Below are positions 42,344 through 51,198 of a stretch of DNA of 64,000 nucleotides, in pieces (the stretch's first letter is position 1; the number at the start of each line of letters is the position of its first letter). The notes beneath the pieces are model-generated. The model was not told the origin of the DNA, made no database searches, and saw only the letters and a program-made list of their open reading frames with translations. The position numbers and the translations under genes were made by a program. This DNA is from CAYNKA01 sp964397655. Lineage in GTDB: Bacteria; Spirochaetota; Spirochaetia; DTKZ01. The stretch is taken from NCBI GenBank assembly GCA_964397655.1, contig CAYNKA010000005.1:62001-126000 (forward strand), in the 5' to 3' direction.

Positions 42344-43764
42344 CGCCCTTTTCCGCCCTGCTCACGGACTTCTACGAACTCACCATGGCCCAGGGCTATC
42401 ACCGCTACGGAATGAACGGCAGGGCCGTCTTCGACATGTTCTTCCGGCGCCAGCCCTGGGGGGGCGGCTTTTCAGTGTTCGCCGGACTCGAAGACCTGCT
42501 CGCGGCCCTGGAGGCCTTCACCTTCGGGCGGGACGACCTGGCCTACCTCGAGGGGCTCGGACAGTTCGACGACGAGTTCCTTCGTTACCTTGAGACCTTC
42601 CGCTTCTCAGGCGACGTCTACGCCGTGGACGAGGGGACCGCGGTGTTTCCCCAGGAGCCGCTCATCCGCGTCCACGGCAACCTCATCGAGACCCAGCTCG
42701 TCGAAAGCATGCTCCTCGACATCGTCAACTTCCAGACCCTCATCGCGACGAAGGCCGCGAGGATCTACCTCGCCTCGGGCGGGGGGACCATCCTGGAGTT
42801 CGGTCTCCGCAGGGCCCAGGGGCCGGACGGGGCGATGTCCGCGAGCAGGGCCGCCTACATCGGAGGCGCGGCCGCCACCTCGAACACGCTCGCGGGCAAG
42901 GTCTACGGCATCCCGGTGAGCGGGACCATGGCCCATTCCTGGGTCATGTCCTTCGATTCGGAAGAGGAGGCCTTCGAGAAGTACGCCGAGCTCTTTCCGG
43001 ACAAGACCGTTCTCCTCATCGACACCTACGACACCATGGGAAGCGGCATCGGCAACGCCGTAAAGGCCGGCAGGAAGCTCAAGGCGCTCGGCAGGAACTT
43101 CGGCGTCCGCCTGGACTCCGGCGACATCCAATACCTCAGCCAGAAGGTGAGGCAGGCCCTCGACGAGGCCGGCCTCGACGATGCCAAGATCGCGGTTTCG
43201 AACGAACTCGACGAGGAAATCATCCACAGCCTCGTCGCCGCGAAATGCCCCATCGACCTCTGGGGAGTCGGAACCCACCTCGTTACCGGGGGCAACGATC
43301 CCGCGCTCACCGGCGTGTACAAGCTCGCGGCCAGGGAAAAGGACGGGACCTTCGTCCCCACCATGAAGGTCTCGGACAATCCCGAGAAATCCACGAATCC
43401 CGGCATAAAGCAGGTCTACCGTTTCCACGACGAGGGAGGCGGTCCTCTCGCCGACCTCATAGCCCTGGAAGGAAGCGTCTTCGAACCCGGACGCCCCGTC
43501 GCCTTCCACCATCCGTACATCGATTATCTCCGGTTCTCCATGACTCCCGAAGGAGAGGTGCGCCCCCTTCTCGCCCTGAAGATGAAGGACGGGAAGTCGA
43601 TATCCGGCTCCCCGAGCCTCCCGGAAATCCGCGCGAGAACCCTGAAGCAGCTCGAGACGCTCGACCCGACCTTCACCAGGCTCCTCAACCCCCACGTCTA
43701 CAAGGTCTCCGTATCCGCCGAACTCCGCGGTCTCAAGATGAGAATGATAGAAAAGAGAGGTTGA
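42340..43764 (+). CDS. pncB: Nicotinate phosphoribosyltransferase
   Basis: Converts nicotinate and PRPP to nicotinate mononucleotide, the step after PncA; 474 residues. Seen: N-terminal LLTDFYELTMAQGY, the FGLRRAQGPDGAM block and the phospho-acceptor His in SGTMAHSWVMSF, LLIDTYDT and RLDSGDI for the phosphoribosyl site. Size fits the group lacking long insertions. Starts inside the pncA stop. No terminator is obvious downstream. Confidence 0.94.
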   Translation: MTPFSALLTDFYELTMAQGYHRYGMNGRAVFDMFFRRQPWGGGFSVFAGLEDLLAALEAFTFGRDDLAYLEGLGQFDDEFLRYLETFRFSGDVYAVDEGTAVFPQEPLIRVHGNLIETQLVESMLLDIVNFQTLIATKAARIYLASGGGTILEFGLRRAQGPDGAMSASRAAYIGGAAATSNTLAGKVYGIPVSGTMAHSWVMSFDSEEEAFEKYAELFPDKTVLLIDTYDTMGSGIGNAVKAGRKLKALGRNFGVRLDSGDIQYLSQKVRQALDEAGLDDAKIAVSNELDEEIIHSLVAAKCPIDLWGVGTHLVTGGNDPALTGVYKLAAREKDGTFVPTMKVSDNPEKSTNPGIKQVYRFHDEGGGPLADLIALEGSVFEPGRPVAFHHPYIDYLRFSMTPEGEVRPLLALKMKDGKSISGSPSLPEIRARTLKQLETLDPTFTRLLNPHVYKVSVSAELRGLKMRMIEKRG

Positions 43765-43859
43765 TGTGAGGGAATCCCGCGATACTCGCGAAAAAATGTG
43801 GAAAAACGTCAAAGATTGCGATAGGCTATGAAAAGTATCGATACGATAGGGAGGTATCT

Positions 43860-44306
43860 ATGAAAAGAACTGTTCTGATCGTCGCGCTTGCACTTCTCAG
43901 CCTGTGCTTCGCGGGCGAACTCTTCGCGAACAACGTAGGGGTCGGCCTCGGAACCATGCTTCTCGAAGGCAAGACCGGAAAGGTCTGGGAAGTCCTCGCG
44001 GTCACCACGAACGCGACGTCCTACACCAGCACCTTCGCCATCACGTCCGGCACCTCGGGCTACAAGGAAGGCGCGAAAATCGGCATGACCGCGGTAGACG
44101 CGTACATCGCCGAGAACATGGACGCTCTGGCTGCGGACATCGCCAAGGGTGAAGGCGAATACCTCGAAACCCTCGCCCACATCATGAAGGTCTCCGACAA
44201 AGAGGCTTTCAAGAGCCTCGTACACCAGAACTTCGACAAGATCTACACTTCCGAAAATGTCACCTCGATCGAAGTCAGTGAATCCATCAAGAGCCTCGTC
44301 GGCTGA
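43860..44306 (+). CDS. DUF3015 family periplasmic protein
   Basis: 148 residues with a signal peptide ending LFA-NN. DUF3015 features: VGVGLGTMLLEG, TNATSYTSTFAITSGTSGY and the conserved C-terminal helices. Function unknown. In other bacteria DUF3015 genes are often found beside DUF4105 genes, as here. GGGAGG precedes the ATG. A palindrome GTATCGATAC (43835-43844) lies just upstream. A terminator hairpin follows but overlaps the 5' part of the next gene. Confidence 0.85.
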   Translation: MKRTVLIVALALLSLCFAGELFANNVGVGLGTMLLEGKTGKVWEVLAVTTNATSYTSTFAITSGTSGYKEGAKIGMTAVDAYIAENMDALAADIAKGEGEYLETLAHIMKVSDKEAFKSLVHQNFDKIYTSENVTSIEVSESIKSLVG

Positions 44307-46221
44307 AGCCGGCATTTTTCACGCGATTTCAGGGTATGGCCTCAGGGCCGTACCCTTTTTGCTTTTTTTTACCTGCTTCATAGCGTATTCTCCCTGCGCG
44401 GAGCCCGCAGAAAGCCTCGCCGCGGCCCTCGGCCGGGCCGGAGAACTCCGTCTGGCGGACGATCCCTACTGGCACACGCTCCTCCACTACAAGCCTTCCT
44501 TGTTCGGCGGCGTCGAGAGCCTCGTCGACGATCCGCAATTTTTCTTCGCGCCGGACGGCAAGACGAACCCAGCGGCCGAGCTTCGGGCTACGATCGAAGC
44601 CTTCTTCTCACCGGTGCAGGAGGGAAAACGGCATCCTACCGTCAAGTTCCCCGGCCGTTACGGCTGGCTTAGGAAACGGCTCGAACTCGATCCGGCAAGC
44701 CTTCCTCACGACGGAGACGTCGAGTACCAGAAATTCAAGCGGGAAATCAAGCCGGGAAGCGCCTCGATCGTCTTTCCCGCGGGCTACATGAGCAGTCCCG
44801 CGTCCATGTTCGGCCATACCTTTCTCCTCGTCGAGGCCGCGGGAGGAAGCAGGCTGCTCGCCCATTCCGTCAATTACGCTGCCATCACGACCGAAACCTT
44901 CGGCCCCGTGTTCGCATTCAAGGGGCTCTTCGGCATGTACAAGGGCTATTACTCCTTCCTCCCCTACTACCAGAAGCTCCGCGAATACGGCGACATCGAA
45001 ATGAGGGATATCTGGGAATACGAACTCGATCTCTCGGAGGAAGAACTCGACAGGCTCCTGCGTCACGTCGTCGAGATGGAGGAGATTTATTCGGATTACT
45101 ACTTCGTCGGCGAGAACTGCTCCTACAACCTGCTCTTCCTCGTGGAGGCCGCGCGGCCCGAAACCAAGATCACCGACGCGTTCGGCCTCACCGTCGAACC
45201 CATCGAAACCCTGAAAATCGTCGAGGGCCTGGGCCTCGTGAAAAAGCGAATATACCGCCCTTCGCTCTATGCCAGGATAGGATACCTGGCGTCCCTCCTG
45301 CCCGACGACGCCGGCTCGGCCGTCCGCGACGTCTGTCTCGGCAGAAAGGACGCTTCAGGCGCGGCCGCGGCGGACCTCTCCGATGAGGAGAGGATCGTGA
45401 TGTGGGACCTTGCCGCGGACTACCTCAAATTCCTCGCGATAAGGGGCGACCTCTCCGAAACGGAATACCGGAAGCGCTTCCTGGCCATCCTTTCCGAGCG
45501 GAAAAAACTGGGTAAATTCGACGCCTTCAAGAACCTTCCCGAGCCTCCTCCCCCGCACGCGGCCCACGCCTCGCGCAAGCTCGCCCTGGAAACCGGCAGC
45601 GACCCGCGCGGCCCCTATTCCGACCTCTCCTTCCGGCTCACGGCCCATGAAGCCATGGACTCGGACGAAGGCTACAATCCGAACTCGCAGATCGTCTTCG
45701 GCAGGCTCACGGGCCGCTGGCGCTGGGACGAAAGGAAATTCACCCTGCGCGGAGCAGACCTCATCGACCTCGTCTCCCTGCCGCCCTCCGACAGGTACGT
45801 ATTCGGCGCCTGCTACCAGCTCAAGACCGGTTTCCTCATGAACGAAACCGGCGACGAAACGGAACTCCTCTCCTACCGCCTGAAGGTCGCGACCGGGCTG
45901 AGTACCATCCTCCTCACCCACGGACAGGTCTACGCGTTCTTCGGCCTCGATTCGTATTTCTCGCCGGACTACGAAAACGGCACGGACCTGCTTTTTGGCG
46001 GCGAAACCGGACTCTACGCCTTCGCCGGCCGATGGAAAAGCCATGTATACGCTTCGATGTACCGGGCGCCGTTCACGCCGGTCCACACGCGCTGGGCGGT
46101 TGGCGTCGAGGAGAGGATCGAAATCGCGCGGTACTTCTCGTTGAGCGGACGCTACACCCGGAACGGCGATTACGGCGAAGCATGGAACGAGTTCGGGATC
46201 AGGATGAATCTTTATTTTTAG
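44257..46221 (+). CDS. DUF4105 / Lnb N-terminal-domain outer-membrane protein
   Basis: Up to 654 residues. Signal-like hydrophobic run AVPFLLFFTCFIAYSP, then the papain-like Lnb_N/DUF4105 domain with FPAGYMSSPASMFGHTF (catalytic His) and VGENCSYNLL (Cys), and a C-terminal part of alternating beta-strands ending IRMNLYF, like an outer-membrane barrel. Probably an envelope peptidase or amidase; substrate unknown. ATG 44257 overlaps the DUF3015 gene by 50 bp and gives an unusually long 30-residue n-region with no ribosome site; a TTG at 44359 is the other option. The true start is unsettled. Confidence 0.82.
   Translation: MSPRSKSVNPSRASSAEAGIFHAISGYGLRAVPFLLFFTCFIAYSPCAEPAESLAAALGRAGELRLADDPYWHTLLHYKPSLFGGVESLVDDPQFFFAPDGKTNPAAELRATIEAFFSPVQEGKRHPTVKFPGRYGWLRKRLELDPASLPHDGDVEYQKFKREIKPGSASIVFPAGYMSSPASMFGHTFLLVEAAGGSRLLAHSVNYAAITTETFGPVFAFKGLFGMYKGYYSFLPYYQKLREYGDIEMRDIWEYELDLSEEELDRLLRHVVEMEEIYSDYYFVGENCSYNLLFLVEAARPETKITDAFGLTVEPIETLKIVEGLGLVKKRIYRPSLYARIGYLASLLPDDAGSAVRDVCLGRKDASGAAAADLSDEERIVMWDLAADYLKFLAIRGDLSETEYRKRFLAILSERKKLGKFDAFKNLPEPPPPHAAHASRKLALETGSDPRGPYSDLSFRLTAHEAMDSDEGYNPNSQIVFGRLTGRWRWDERKFTLRGADLIDLVSLPPSDRYVFGACYQLKTGFLMNETGDETELLSYRLKVATGLSTILLTHGQVYAFFGLDSYFSPDYENGTDLLFGGETGLYAFAGRWKSHVYASMYRAPFTPVHTRWAVGVEERIEIARYFSLSGRYTRNGDYGEAWNEFGIRMNLYF
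44332..44370 (+). terminator. Terminator of the DUF3015 gene, inside the DUF4105 reading frame
   Basis: 10-bp stem GGGTATGGCC / GGCCGTACCC (one G-T pair), TCAG loop, then TTTTT, GC and eight T. It lies in the signal-peptide region of the DUF4105 gene, so expression of that gene would depend on read-through or on an internal start. Confidence 0.7.
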
Positions 46222-46289
46222 CCGGTGGAATTCACCGGCAGAAAGCGCTATCATGAATAGTGTTCCGTCTTTCGATAAAAAGGAGAGGC

Positions 46290-46469
46290 ATGAAACGAAT
46301 CCTACTCTTCGGCGGCATTTTTCCGCTTTTATTGTCCTGTACGAGCGTGGGATACCGAGACGCTCACCTGCAGAGAAATTCACTCTATGTGCCGAAGGCT
46401 TCCATCGAGGAATCCCTAAAAGATCCCGAGGAGTTGAACACCTTCCTTTCCCTGACCGCGTTCGAGTGA
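46290..46469 (+). CDS. Small predicted lipoprotein (59 residues), possibly a truncated gene
   Basis: ATG after AAAAGGAGAGG; signal peptide with lipobox LLLSC at about residue 26. No family recognised. The same frame continues past the TGA for about 40 codons with protein-like composition, so this may be the 5' end of a decayed longer gene (next entry). No gene partner; between the DUF4105 gene and tRNA-Leu. Confidence 0.45.
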   Translation: MKRILLFGGIFPLLLSCTSVGYRDAHLQRNSLYVPKASIEESLKDPEELNTFLSLTAFE

Positions 46470-46663
46470 CCTTCCTATTCTTCCGGGGACCTGAACTTCT
46501 TCATGAACGTCAACATCGCGAAACGGTTCACATATTCGTGGGGACAACCCTATGTATTCATGGATTTTCAACGATTCTCCTCGGCTTTTTTTTTTCGCGT
46601 ACCGAAAGGATCGACTATACGCTGCACCGTGAAATTTTCGTCCAGCTCGGCTATCGGTTGTGA
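46470..46663 (+). pseudogene. Probable 3' remnant of an envelope protein gene
   Basis: In frame with the small lipoprotein after its stop comes SYSSGDLNFFMNVNIAKRF..., a beta-strand-like sequence. At a run of ten T (46586-46595) the sensible frame shifts to one reading SRTERIDYTLHREIFVQL and ending LGYRL, like the last strand of an outer-membrane barrel. One in-frame stop plus one frameshift would explain a recently broken gene. The low GC and short length leave chance similarity possible. Confidence 0.35.
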
Positions 46664-46707
46664 GCGGCAGACCCATGGATTTACACCGCAAAAAATGCTG
46701 TCTTCGC

Positions 46708-46736
46708 TTGACAAAAAATCGGCGTCCCGCTAAAAT
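46708..46736 (+). promoter_or_regulatory. tRNA-Leu promoter
   Basis: TTGACA, 17 bp, TAAAAT: the closest match to the sigma70 consensus in the window, 19 bp before the tRNA. Confidence 0.8.
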
Positions 46737-46755
46737 GCGGGCACATTATCGTCAG

Positions 46756-46839
46756 GCGGCGGTGGTGGAATTGGTAGACACGACAGTTTGAGGGGCTGTT
46801 GGCGGTTTCGCTGTGGGAGTTCAAGTCTCCCTCGCCGCA
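46756..46839 (+). tRNA. tRNA-Leu (anticodon GAG)
   Basis: 84 nt. Acceptor stem GCGGCGG with TCGCCGC (last pair G-U), D arm with TGGTAGACA, anticodon loop TTGAGGG in a 5-bp stem ACAGT/GCTGT, a variable arm typical of class II tRNAs, and T arm GGGAG-TTCAAGT-CTCCC. Discriminator A; CCA is not encoded. Reads CUC/CUU codons. Confidence 0.95.
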
Positions 46840-46847
46840 CGAACGAG

Positions 46848-46882
46848 AAAAAAACCGGCTCGGAAACGGGCCGGTTTTTTTA
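46848..46882 (+). terminator. Terminator after tRNA-Leu
   Basis: ACCGGCTCG, GAAA loop, CGGGCCGGT with A7 before and T7 after; functional in both directions, so it may also end the convergent HD-GYP transcript. Confidence 0.85.
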
Positions 46883-46918
46883 TTTCGGGGACGATACCGC
46901 GTCCGCTTCAGGGCTCGG

Positions 46919-47968
46919 TCAACCGTAGAGCAGGGAGAACATCTCGTTGAATTCGCCGTCTTCGAATGACACGACGAAGGCGTCGACGACGCGGTGGTCG
47001 AATTGCTTGCCGGCCTCCTTGCGGAGCTGTTCGAGGGCCCCTTCCACCGTGAGCGGGCTCCGGTAGGGGCGCTCGCTGATCATGGCGTCGAAGCTGTCCG
47101 CGACCGCGATGATGCGGCCGAAGAGCGGTATGTCCTCTCCCGCCATTCCCGCCGGGTAGCCCTTCCCGTCGAAACGCTCGTGATGATAGAGGATGGAGGG
47201 AAGCGACCGCTCGAGGTAGCCTATGTTCTTCAGGATCGTTTCGCCGAGCATGGGATGCTCCATGATGAGATGGTACTCGTCCTTGTTCAAGGGGCCCGGC
47301 TTGCGGAGAACCGCGTCAGGCACGCCGATCTTCCCGAGATCGTGGAGAAGGGCGCCGATCTCCAGGGCGAAAAGGTCCTCCTCCACGAGTTCGAGCCTGT
47401 GCGCGATCGCCTTCGCGATCAGCGTCACTCTCGTGGTATGACCGCGCGTATACGGATCCCTCGCCTCGAGGGCGTTCACGAGCGCGTGGACCGTTTCCAG
47501 GTAGGCGTTCGAGAGTTGCTTGTTCTTCTTCTCGAGGTGGGCGACGAGGAGGGAACCGGTTTCCCGGAGCCGCTTCCCCAATTCCCGCATGATGCCGTAG
47601 GCCAGGTCCGGCGCGTCGAAGAGGAGACGCTCGAAATCCCCGCGGGAAAGCTCGAGTATGGAGGTCTCCTGAAGGGCCCTCACCGTAGCGGACCTCGGGC
47701 CCTGGTCGAGCAGCGCCATCTCACCGAAGAAATCCCCCTCGCCCATGAGCGTGAGGACCATCTCGTCGCCGTCCTGGAACTTCTTGGTCACCTCGACCTT
47801 GCCGCTCCGGATGATGCAGAACGTGTCGGTGAGGGCCTTCTCGCGGACTATCACGTCGCCGGGGAGATACTTCTTCTCCTTCGCGAATTTGACGATCTTG
47901 GCGTAAGCATCCTCGGGAATGGTGAGGAAGTAGGGCTTCCTCCCTTTCGTACTTTCTTCATTGGTCAT
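46919..47968 (-). CDS. Cyclic-nucleotide-binding domain HD-GYP phosphodiesterase
   Basis: 349 residues, cytoplasmic. N-terminal cNMP/CRP-like domain (about 15-140) with GEGDFFGEMALLDQGPRSATV, the phosphate-binding cassette. C-terminal HD-GYP domain (about 155-345): HD pair at 209-210 in LLHDLGKIGV, then HHERFDGKGYP with the GYP-type triad, and DSFDAM. Predicted to degrade c-di-GMP under control of a bound nucleotide. Divergent from the receptor-kinase pair at 48067. Confidence 0.93.
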   Translation of the reverse strand: MTNEESTKGRKPYFLTIPEDAYAKIVKFAKEKKYLPGDVIVREKALTDTFCIIRSGKVEVTKKFQDGDEMVLTLMGEGDFFGEMALLDQGPRSATVRALQETSILELSRGDFERLLFDAPDLAYGIMRELGKRLRETGSLLVAHLEKKNKQLSNAYLETVHALVNALEARDPYTRGHTTRVTLIAKAIAHRLELVEEDLFALEIGALLHDLGKIGVPDAVLRKPGPLNKDEYHLIMEHPMLGETILKNIGYLERSLPSILYHHERFDGKGYPAGMAGEDIPLFGRIIAVADSFDAMISERPYRSPLTVEGALEQLRKEAGKQFDHRVVDAFVVSFEDGEFNEMFSLLYG

Positions 47969-48031
47969 GTCGCCATCATACCACGGCTCACCGTGATGCG
48001 AAAGGGGAAGCTCGTTTCCGTATCTCGCCGC

Positions 48032-48060
48032 TTGCCTTTCCTTTCTCTATTCTCTTTAAT
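48032..48060 (+). promoter_or_regulatory. Promoter of the receptor-kinase pair
   Basis: TTGCCT, 17 bp, TTTAAT. The -10 ends 6 nt before the ATG, so transcription should start at the A of ATG (leaderless). Confidence 0.55.
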
Positions 48061-48066
48061 ACAAGT

Positions 48067-49086
48067 ATGAAACGAACGAAACGCCTGTTCATCCCGGCGC
48101 TGATGATATCCTTCCTTCTGCCGTGTCTCGCCCCTGCACAGGCGCGTCCCCTGCTCCGAATCTCCATCGAAAACACGAAGGACCACGTACAGGCGAAATC
48201 GCTCGCGCTTTTTCGGGAGAGGATTCACGCGAAATCGGGCGCCGGACTCGATGTCGAGATCTACACCGACGGAAGGCTTTTCCGGGACCGCGACGTTCTG
48301 AGCGCCCTTCACACCGGCAAGGTCGAGATGGCGGTGCCGGGACTCTGGAATCTCGAACATCAGGAGCCGAACGTCGGCGTATTTTTCCTTCCCTTCATGT
48401 ACGGCCGCGGAGCCGAAGACAACCATCTTCTGTCGGACGGAAAAGTCGGACGGGAAATCGAAAAACGACTGAAAGATCGAAACGACGTCGAAGTCCTGGG
48501 CGGATGGCTCGACCTCGGAAGCGCCCATATTTTCACCTTGAACAGAAGAATCTCCTCCTATGAGGATCTCAAAGGGCTCACGATCCGAGTTGCCGGAGGA
48601 AAAGCCAACGAACTCAGGCTCCTCCGGCTCGGAGCCCGGAGCGCGAGCATCCCCTGGACGGATCTTGTCGCGAACCTCCGCTCGGGGAGTATCGACGGTC
48701 TGCTCACCACCTACGAAACGGTCGCGAGCGCGCAACTCTGGAAATTCGGTCTCAGGAACGCGTTCGAGGATCGCGAGTATTTCCCGATGTACCTTCCACT
48801 GGTGAGCCGCGCGTTCTGGAACAGGTTGAAGGAAAGCCAGCGGAACGCGCTCCGCGAAGCCTGGAAAGAAATCCTCGAACCTTCGAGAAAAAGCGCGTCC
48901 GAGGCCCAGGAAACCGGAAAATCGCTCTTCATCGAGGCGGGAGGACACGTGACGATTCCCGGGCGGGAAGACCTCGCTCGGGCCAGGAGCCTGCTCCTCG
49001 ACCACCAGGGCGACATGGCCAAGCGCCTCGGAATCGACGCCGGAATTCTTCGCGCGGCGGCTGCCGAAGTCGAAGGACGGCGATGA
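48067..49086 (+). CDS. TRAP-type (DctP family) solute receptor coupled to a histidine kinase
   Basis: 339 residues, signal peptide ending AQA-RPL. DctP fold: LRISIENTKD start, AVPGLWNLEH, LKGLTIRVAGGKANELRLLRLGA with the family Arg, and IDGLLTTYETVASAQLWKFG. No DctQ/DctM genes are nearby. Its stop overlaps the ATG of a sensor kinase (GATGA), so it most likely presents a ligand to that kinase rather than to a transporter. No ribosome site precedes the ATG. Confidence 0.88.
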   Translation: MKRTKRLFIPALMISFLLPCLAPAQARPLLRISIENTKDHVQAKSLALFRERIHAKSGAGLDVEIYTDGRLFRDRDVLSALHTGKVEMAVPGLWNLEHQEPNVGVFFLPFMYGRGAEDNHLLSDGKVGREIEKRLKDRNDVEVLGGWLDLGSAHIFTLNRRISSYEDLKGLTIRVAGGKANELRLLRLGARSASIPWTDLVANLRSGSIDGLLTTYETVASAQLWKFGLRNAFEDREYFPMYLPLVSRAFWNRLKESQRNALREAWKEILEPSRKSASEAQETGKSLFIEAGGHVTIPGREDLARARSLLLDHQGDMAKRLGIDAGILRAAAAEVEGRR

Positions 49087-51158
49087 ACGCACGTTACCTC
49101 CCGAGAACCTTTTCCATCTTCCTGCTCATCCAGGTCCTGAGCGTCGGTTCCGTGTTCATCATCATGGAGACTGCATCGAGGAACGATCTCAGGACGGAGC
49201 TCCGGCGGCAGCAGGAGACCTACCGCTTCCAAACATCGCGCTTCGCGGAACAGGTGAACAGCCTCATGAGCCAGGCCTTCCAGCTGGTCGATTTCCTTTC
49301 CGCGATCTCCGAGGGGACCGCATCCCCTGCTGACCCGCGACGTCTCTTCGATCGGCTCCGCAGGGGAAGTACGGAGCTCATGCAAGGCGTGAAAAACGCC
49401 TTGTTCATGGATGCAGGAGGAAGGATCCACGTGCTCGGCGACTCAGATCCGACCCTGTCAGCCGCCCTGGAGGGAGGTCAGCTTCTCGGCCTGCACCGGG
49501 AACTCCTCCGGCAAACCGTGTCGGGAAACGTTTCCGCGGAGCGGGATGAAACGGCCTGGTACATCTCGAAGAGGATCGACGCGAAGGACGGTTCCTTCTC
49601 GGGAGCCTTCATTCTCGTGTTCGCGGACGACATTTTTCCTTCGATGCAGGACGAGAACCAGCTTTCCATGTCGGAATGCGTCATCTACGACACCGAGGGG
49701 GCCGTTCTCTATCGAAAAACCTTCGGTGAAAACGCACTCGATGACTACGGGAGGCGGAACCTGCGGAGCCATCCTCTCTTCATGGCCCATGCCGACGATT
49801 TGATCGGTCGCGGAGGGACCGGCATCTTCGTCGATTCGAACTCCGTCACGACGAGCTCCAAGCTCCGGGATTTCTCCTACGGTATCGCCGTTTCCTACGA
49901 CCTTTCCCGGTTTCTCGGGGAGTGGAACTCGCGGCGGACGAGAACGGAAACGATCGGCATCGGGCTTTCGTCGGTGTTCGGGCTCTTCGTCTTTCTCGCC
50001 ATCCATCAGGTGAGACGTCGCATGGCCGTACAGAAGGAGAAGCAGAAGGCGGAACAGGAATCCTCGATCTACAGGTTGCTCCAGGAAATGCAGCAGGACG
50101 CCAAGAACGCTTCCGGTCCCCGCGAACTGCTCCGATCCTGCCTGCTCCGCATTCTCGGCTTCCTCGAATGGGACAGTTGCTGCTTCCTCGTTCCGCCGGA
50201 CCGGCGTCTCGGCCTCGCCTCGGAATATCGGGGCTGCCTGCCCGAAGAAGCCGGGATACCGGAGATGCCGGCGGAAATCCTCGGCGGTTTCCTTTCCGCC
50301 TGGAACAAGGGTCAGGGCCCGAATGATCCGCTCCGGACAAATCATGCGGAACCAGGTCGGCTCGGCATGGAAACGGTCCTTCCCTTCGGTATCGGAGAAG
50401 CGGGAGAGGCGGCAGGCATAGCGGTTTTCCGGTCGAAAAGACCGAGGGAAGTTCCCGAAGGCTTCTCCGTTCCTCTCCGGAGGATCAGCGCCTTCCTCAT
50501 GCGTCTCCTCGTGGAAAAGAAGGCCGACGACGACATGCGGGCATCCCTCGCGGAGAAGGAAATCCTCCTCAAGGAGGTCCATCACAGGATCAAGAACAAC
50601 CTTCAGATCATAACCAGCCTCCTGGCTCTCCAGGGACTCGATTGCACGGATTCGAAGGCGGTCTCGGCTCTCGAAAAAGCCCAGAACAGGGTCAGGTCCA
50701 TTGCCCTCGTTCACGAGGAAATCTATAAAACCAGCTCCCTTTCTTCGGTGGAATTACGCGGCTATATCGAATCGCTCGCCGCTTCGCTTCTGAAGATCCT
50801 ATCGCTGGAGAACGAGACCGTCGCCCTCGAGGTCGACATTCCCCCGGGCATCGAGATCAAGCTCTCCAAGGCGGTCCCGTGCGGACTCATCCTCAACGAG
50901 CTCATCACCAACAGCCTGAAATACGCTTTCCCGGACGGCCGTAAAGGAAGGATCTTCGTCGGTACTGAAAAAGCCGAGGACGGCGGAATCATTCTGACGT
51001 ATCGGGACGACGGAATCGGCCTCGGCGGAGCCGGACACAGGGAAGGATCCCTCGGCCTGAAGCTCGTCGAAGCCATGACGATCCAGCTCGGCGGCGAGAT
51101 GAAGACGGAGAGCAGCAACGGCCTCGCCTACACGTTCCGATTCCCTTTGGACCGGTAG
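49083..51158 (+). CDS. Membrane sensor histidine kinase, HisKA_2 type
   Basis: 691 residues. TM1 about 10-29, an extracytoplasmic sensor domain about 30-288 (Cache-like size), TM2 about 289-308, a GAF-like domain about 325-480, HisKA_2 with phospho-acceptor His500 region (EVHHRIKNNLQIITSLLALQ) and HATPase_c (LNELITNSLKYAF; DDGIGLGG; GSLGLKLVEAM). Expected to be gated by the receptor encoded just upstream, whose stop overlaps its start. No response regulator gene is adjacent. Confidence 0.93.
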   Translation: MNARYLPRTFSIFLLIQVLSVGSVFIIMETASRNDLRTELRRQQETYRFQTSRFAEQVNSLMSQAFQLVDFLSAISEGTASPADPRRLFDRLRRGSTELMQGVKNALFMDAGGRIHVLGDSDPTLSAALEGGQLLGLHRELLRQTVSGNVSAERDETAWYISKRIDAKDGSFSGAFILVFADDIFPSMQDENQLSMSECVIYDTEGAVLYRKTFGENALDDYGRRNLRSHPLFMAHADDLIGRGGTGIFVDSNSVTTSSKLRDFSYGIAVSYDLSRFLGEWNSRRTRTETIGIGLSSVFGLFVFLAIHQVRRRMAVQKEKQKAEQESSIYRLLQEMQQDAKNASGPRELLRSCLLRILGFLEWDSCCFLVPPDRRLGLASEYRGCLPEEAGIPEMPAEILGGFLSAWNKGQGPNDPLRTNHAEPGRLGMETVLPFGIGEAGEAAGIAVFRSKRPREVPEGFSVPLRRISAFLMRLLVEKKADDDMRASLAEKEILLKEVHHRIKNNLQIITSLLALQGLDCTDSKAVSALEKAQNRVRSIALVHEEIYKTSSLSSVELRGYIESLAASLLKILSLENETVALEVDIPPGIEIKLSKAVPCGLILNELITNSLKYAFPDGRKGRIFVGTEKAEDGGIILTYRDDGIGLGGAGHREGSLGLKLVEAMTIQLGGEMKTESSNGLAYTFRFPLDR

Positions 51159-51198
51159 GCGCTCGATCGATAAGGAGGTTGCGGCGGGCCGCCCGATC

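Noticed and set aside
43835..43844. Palindrome GTATCGATAC before the DUF3015 gene as a third ATCGAT-type operator
   Set aside because: Only 10 bp, and no convincing promoter could be fitted around it; kept as a note in the gene entry rather than as a site.
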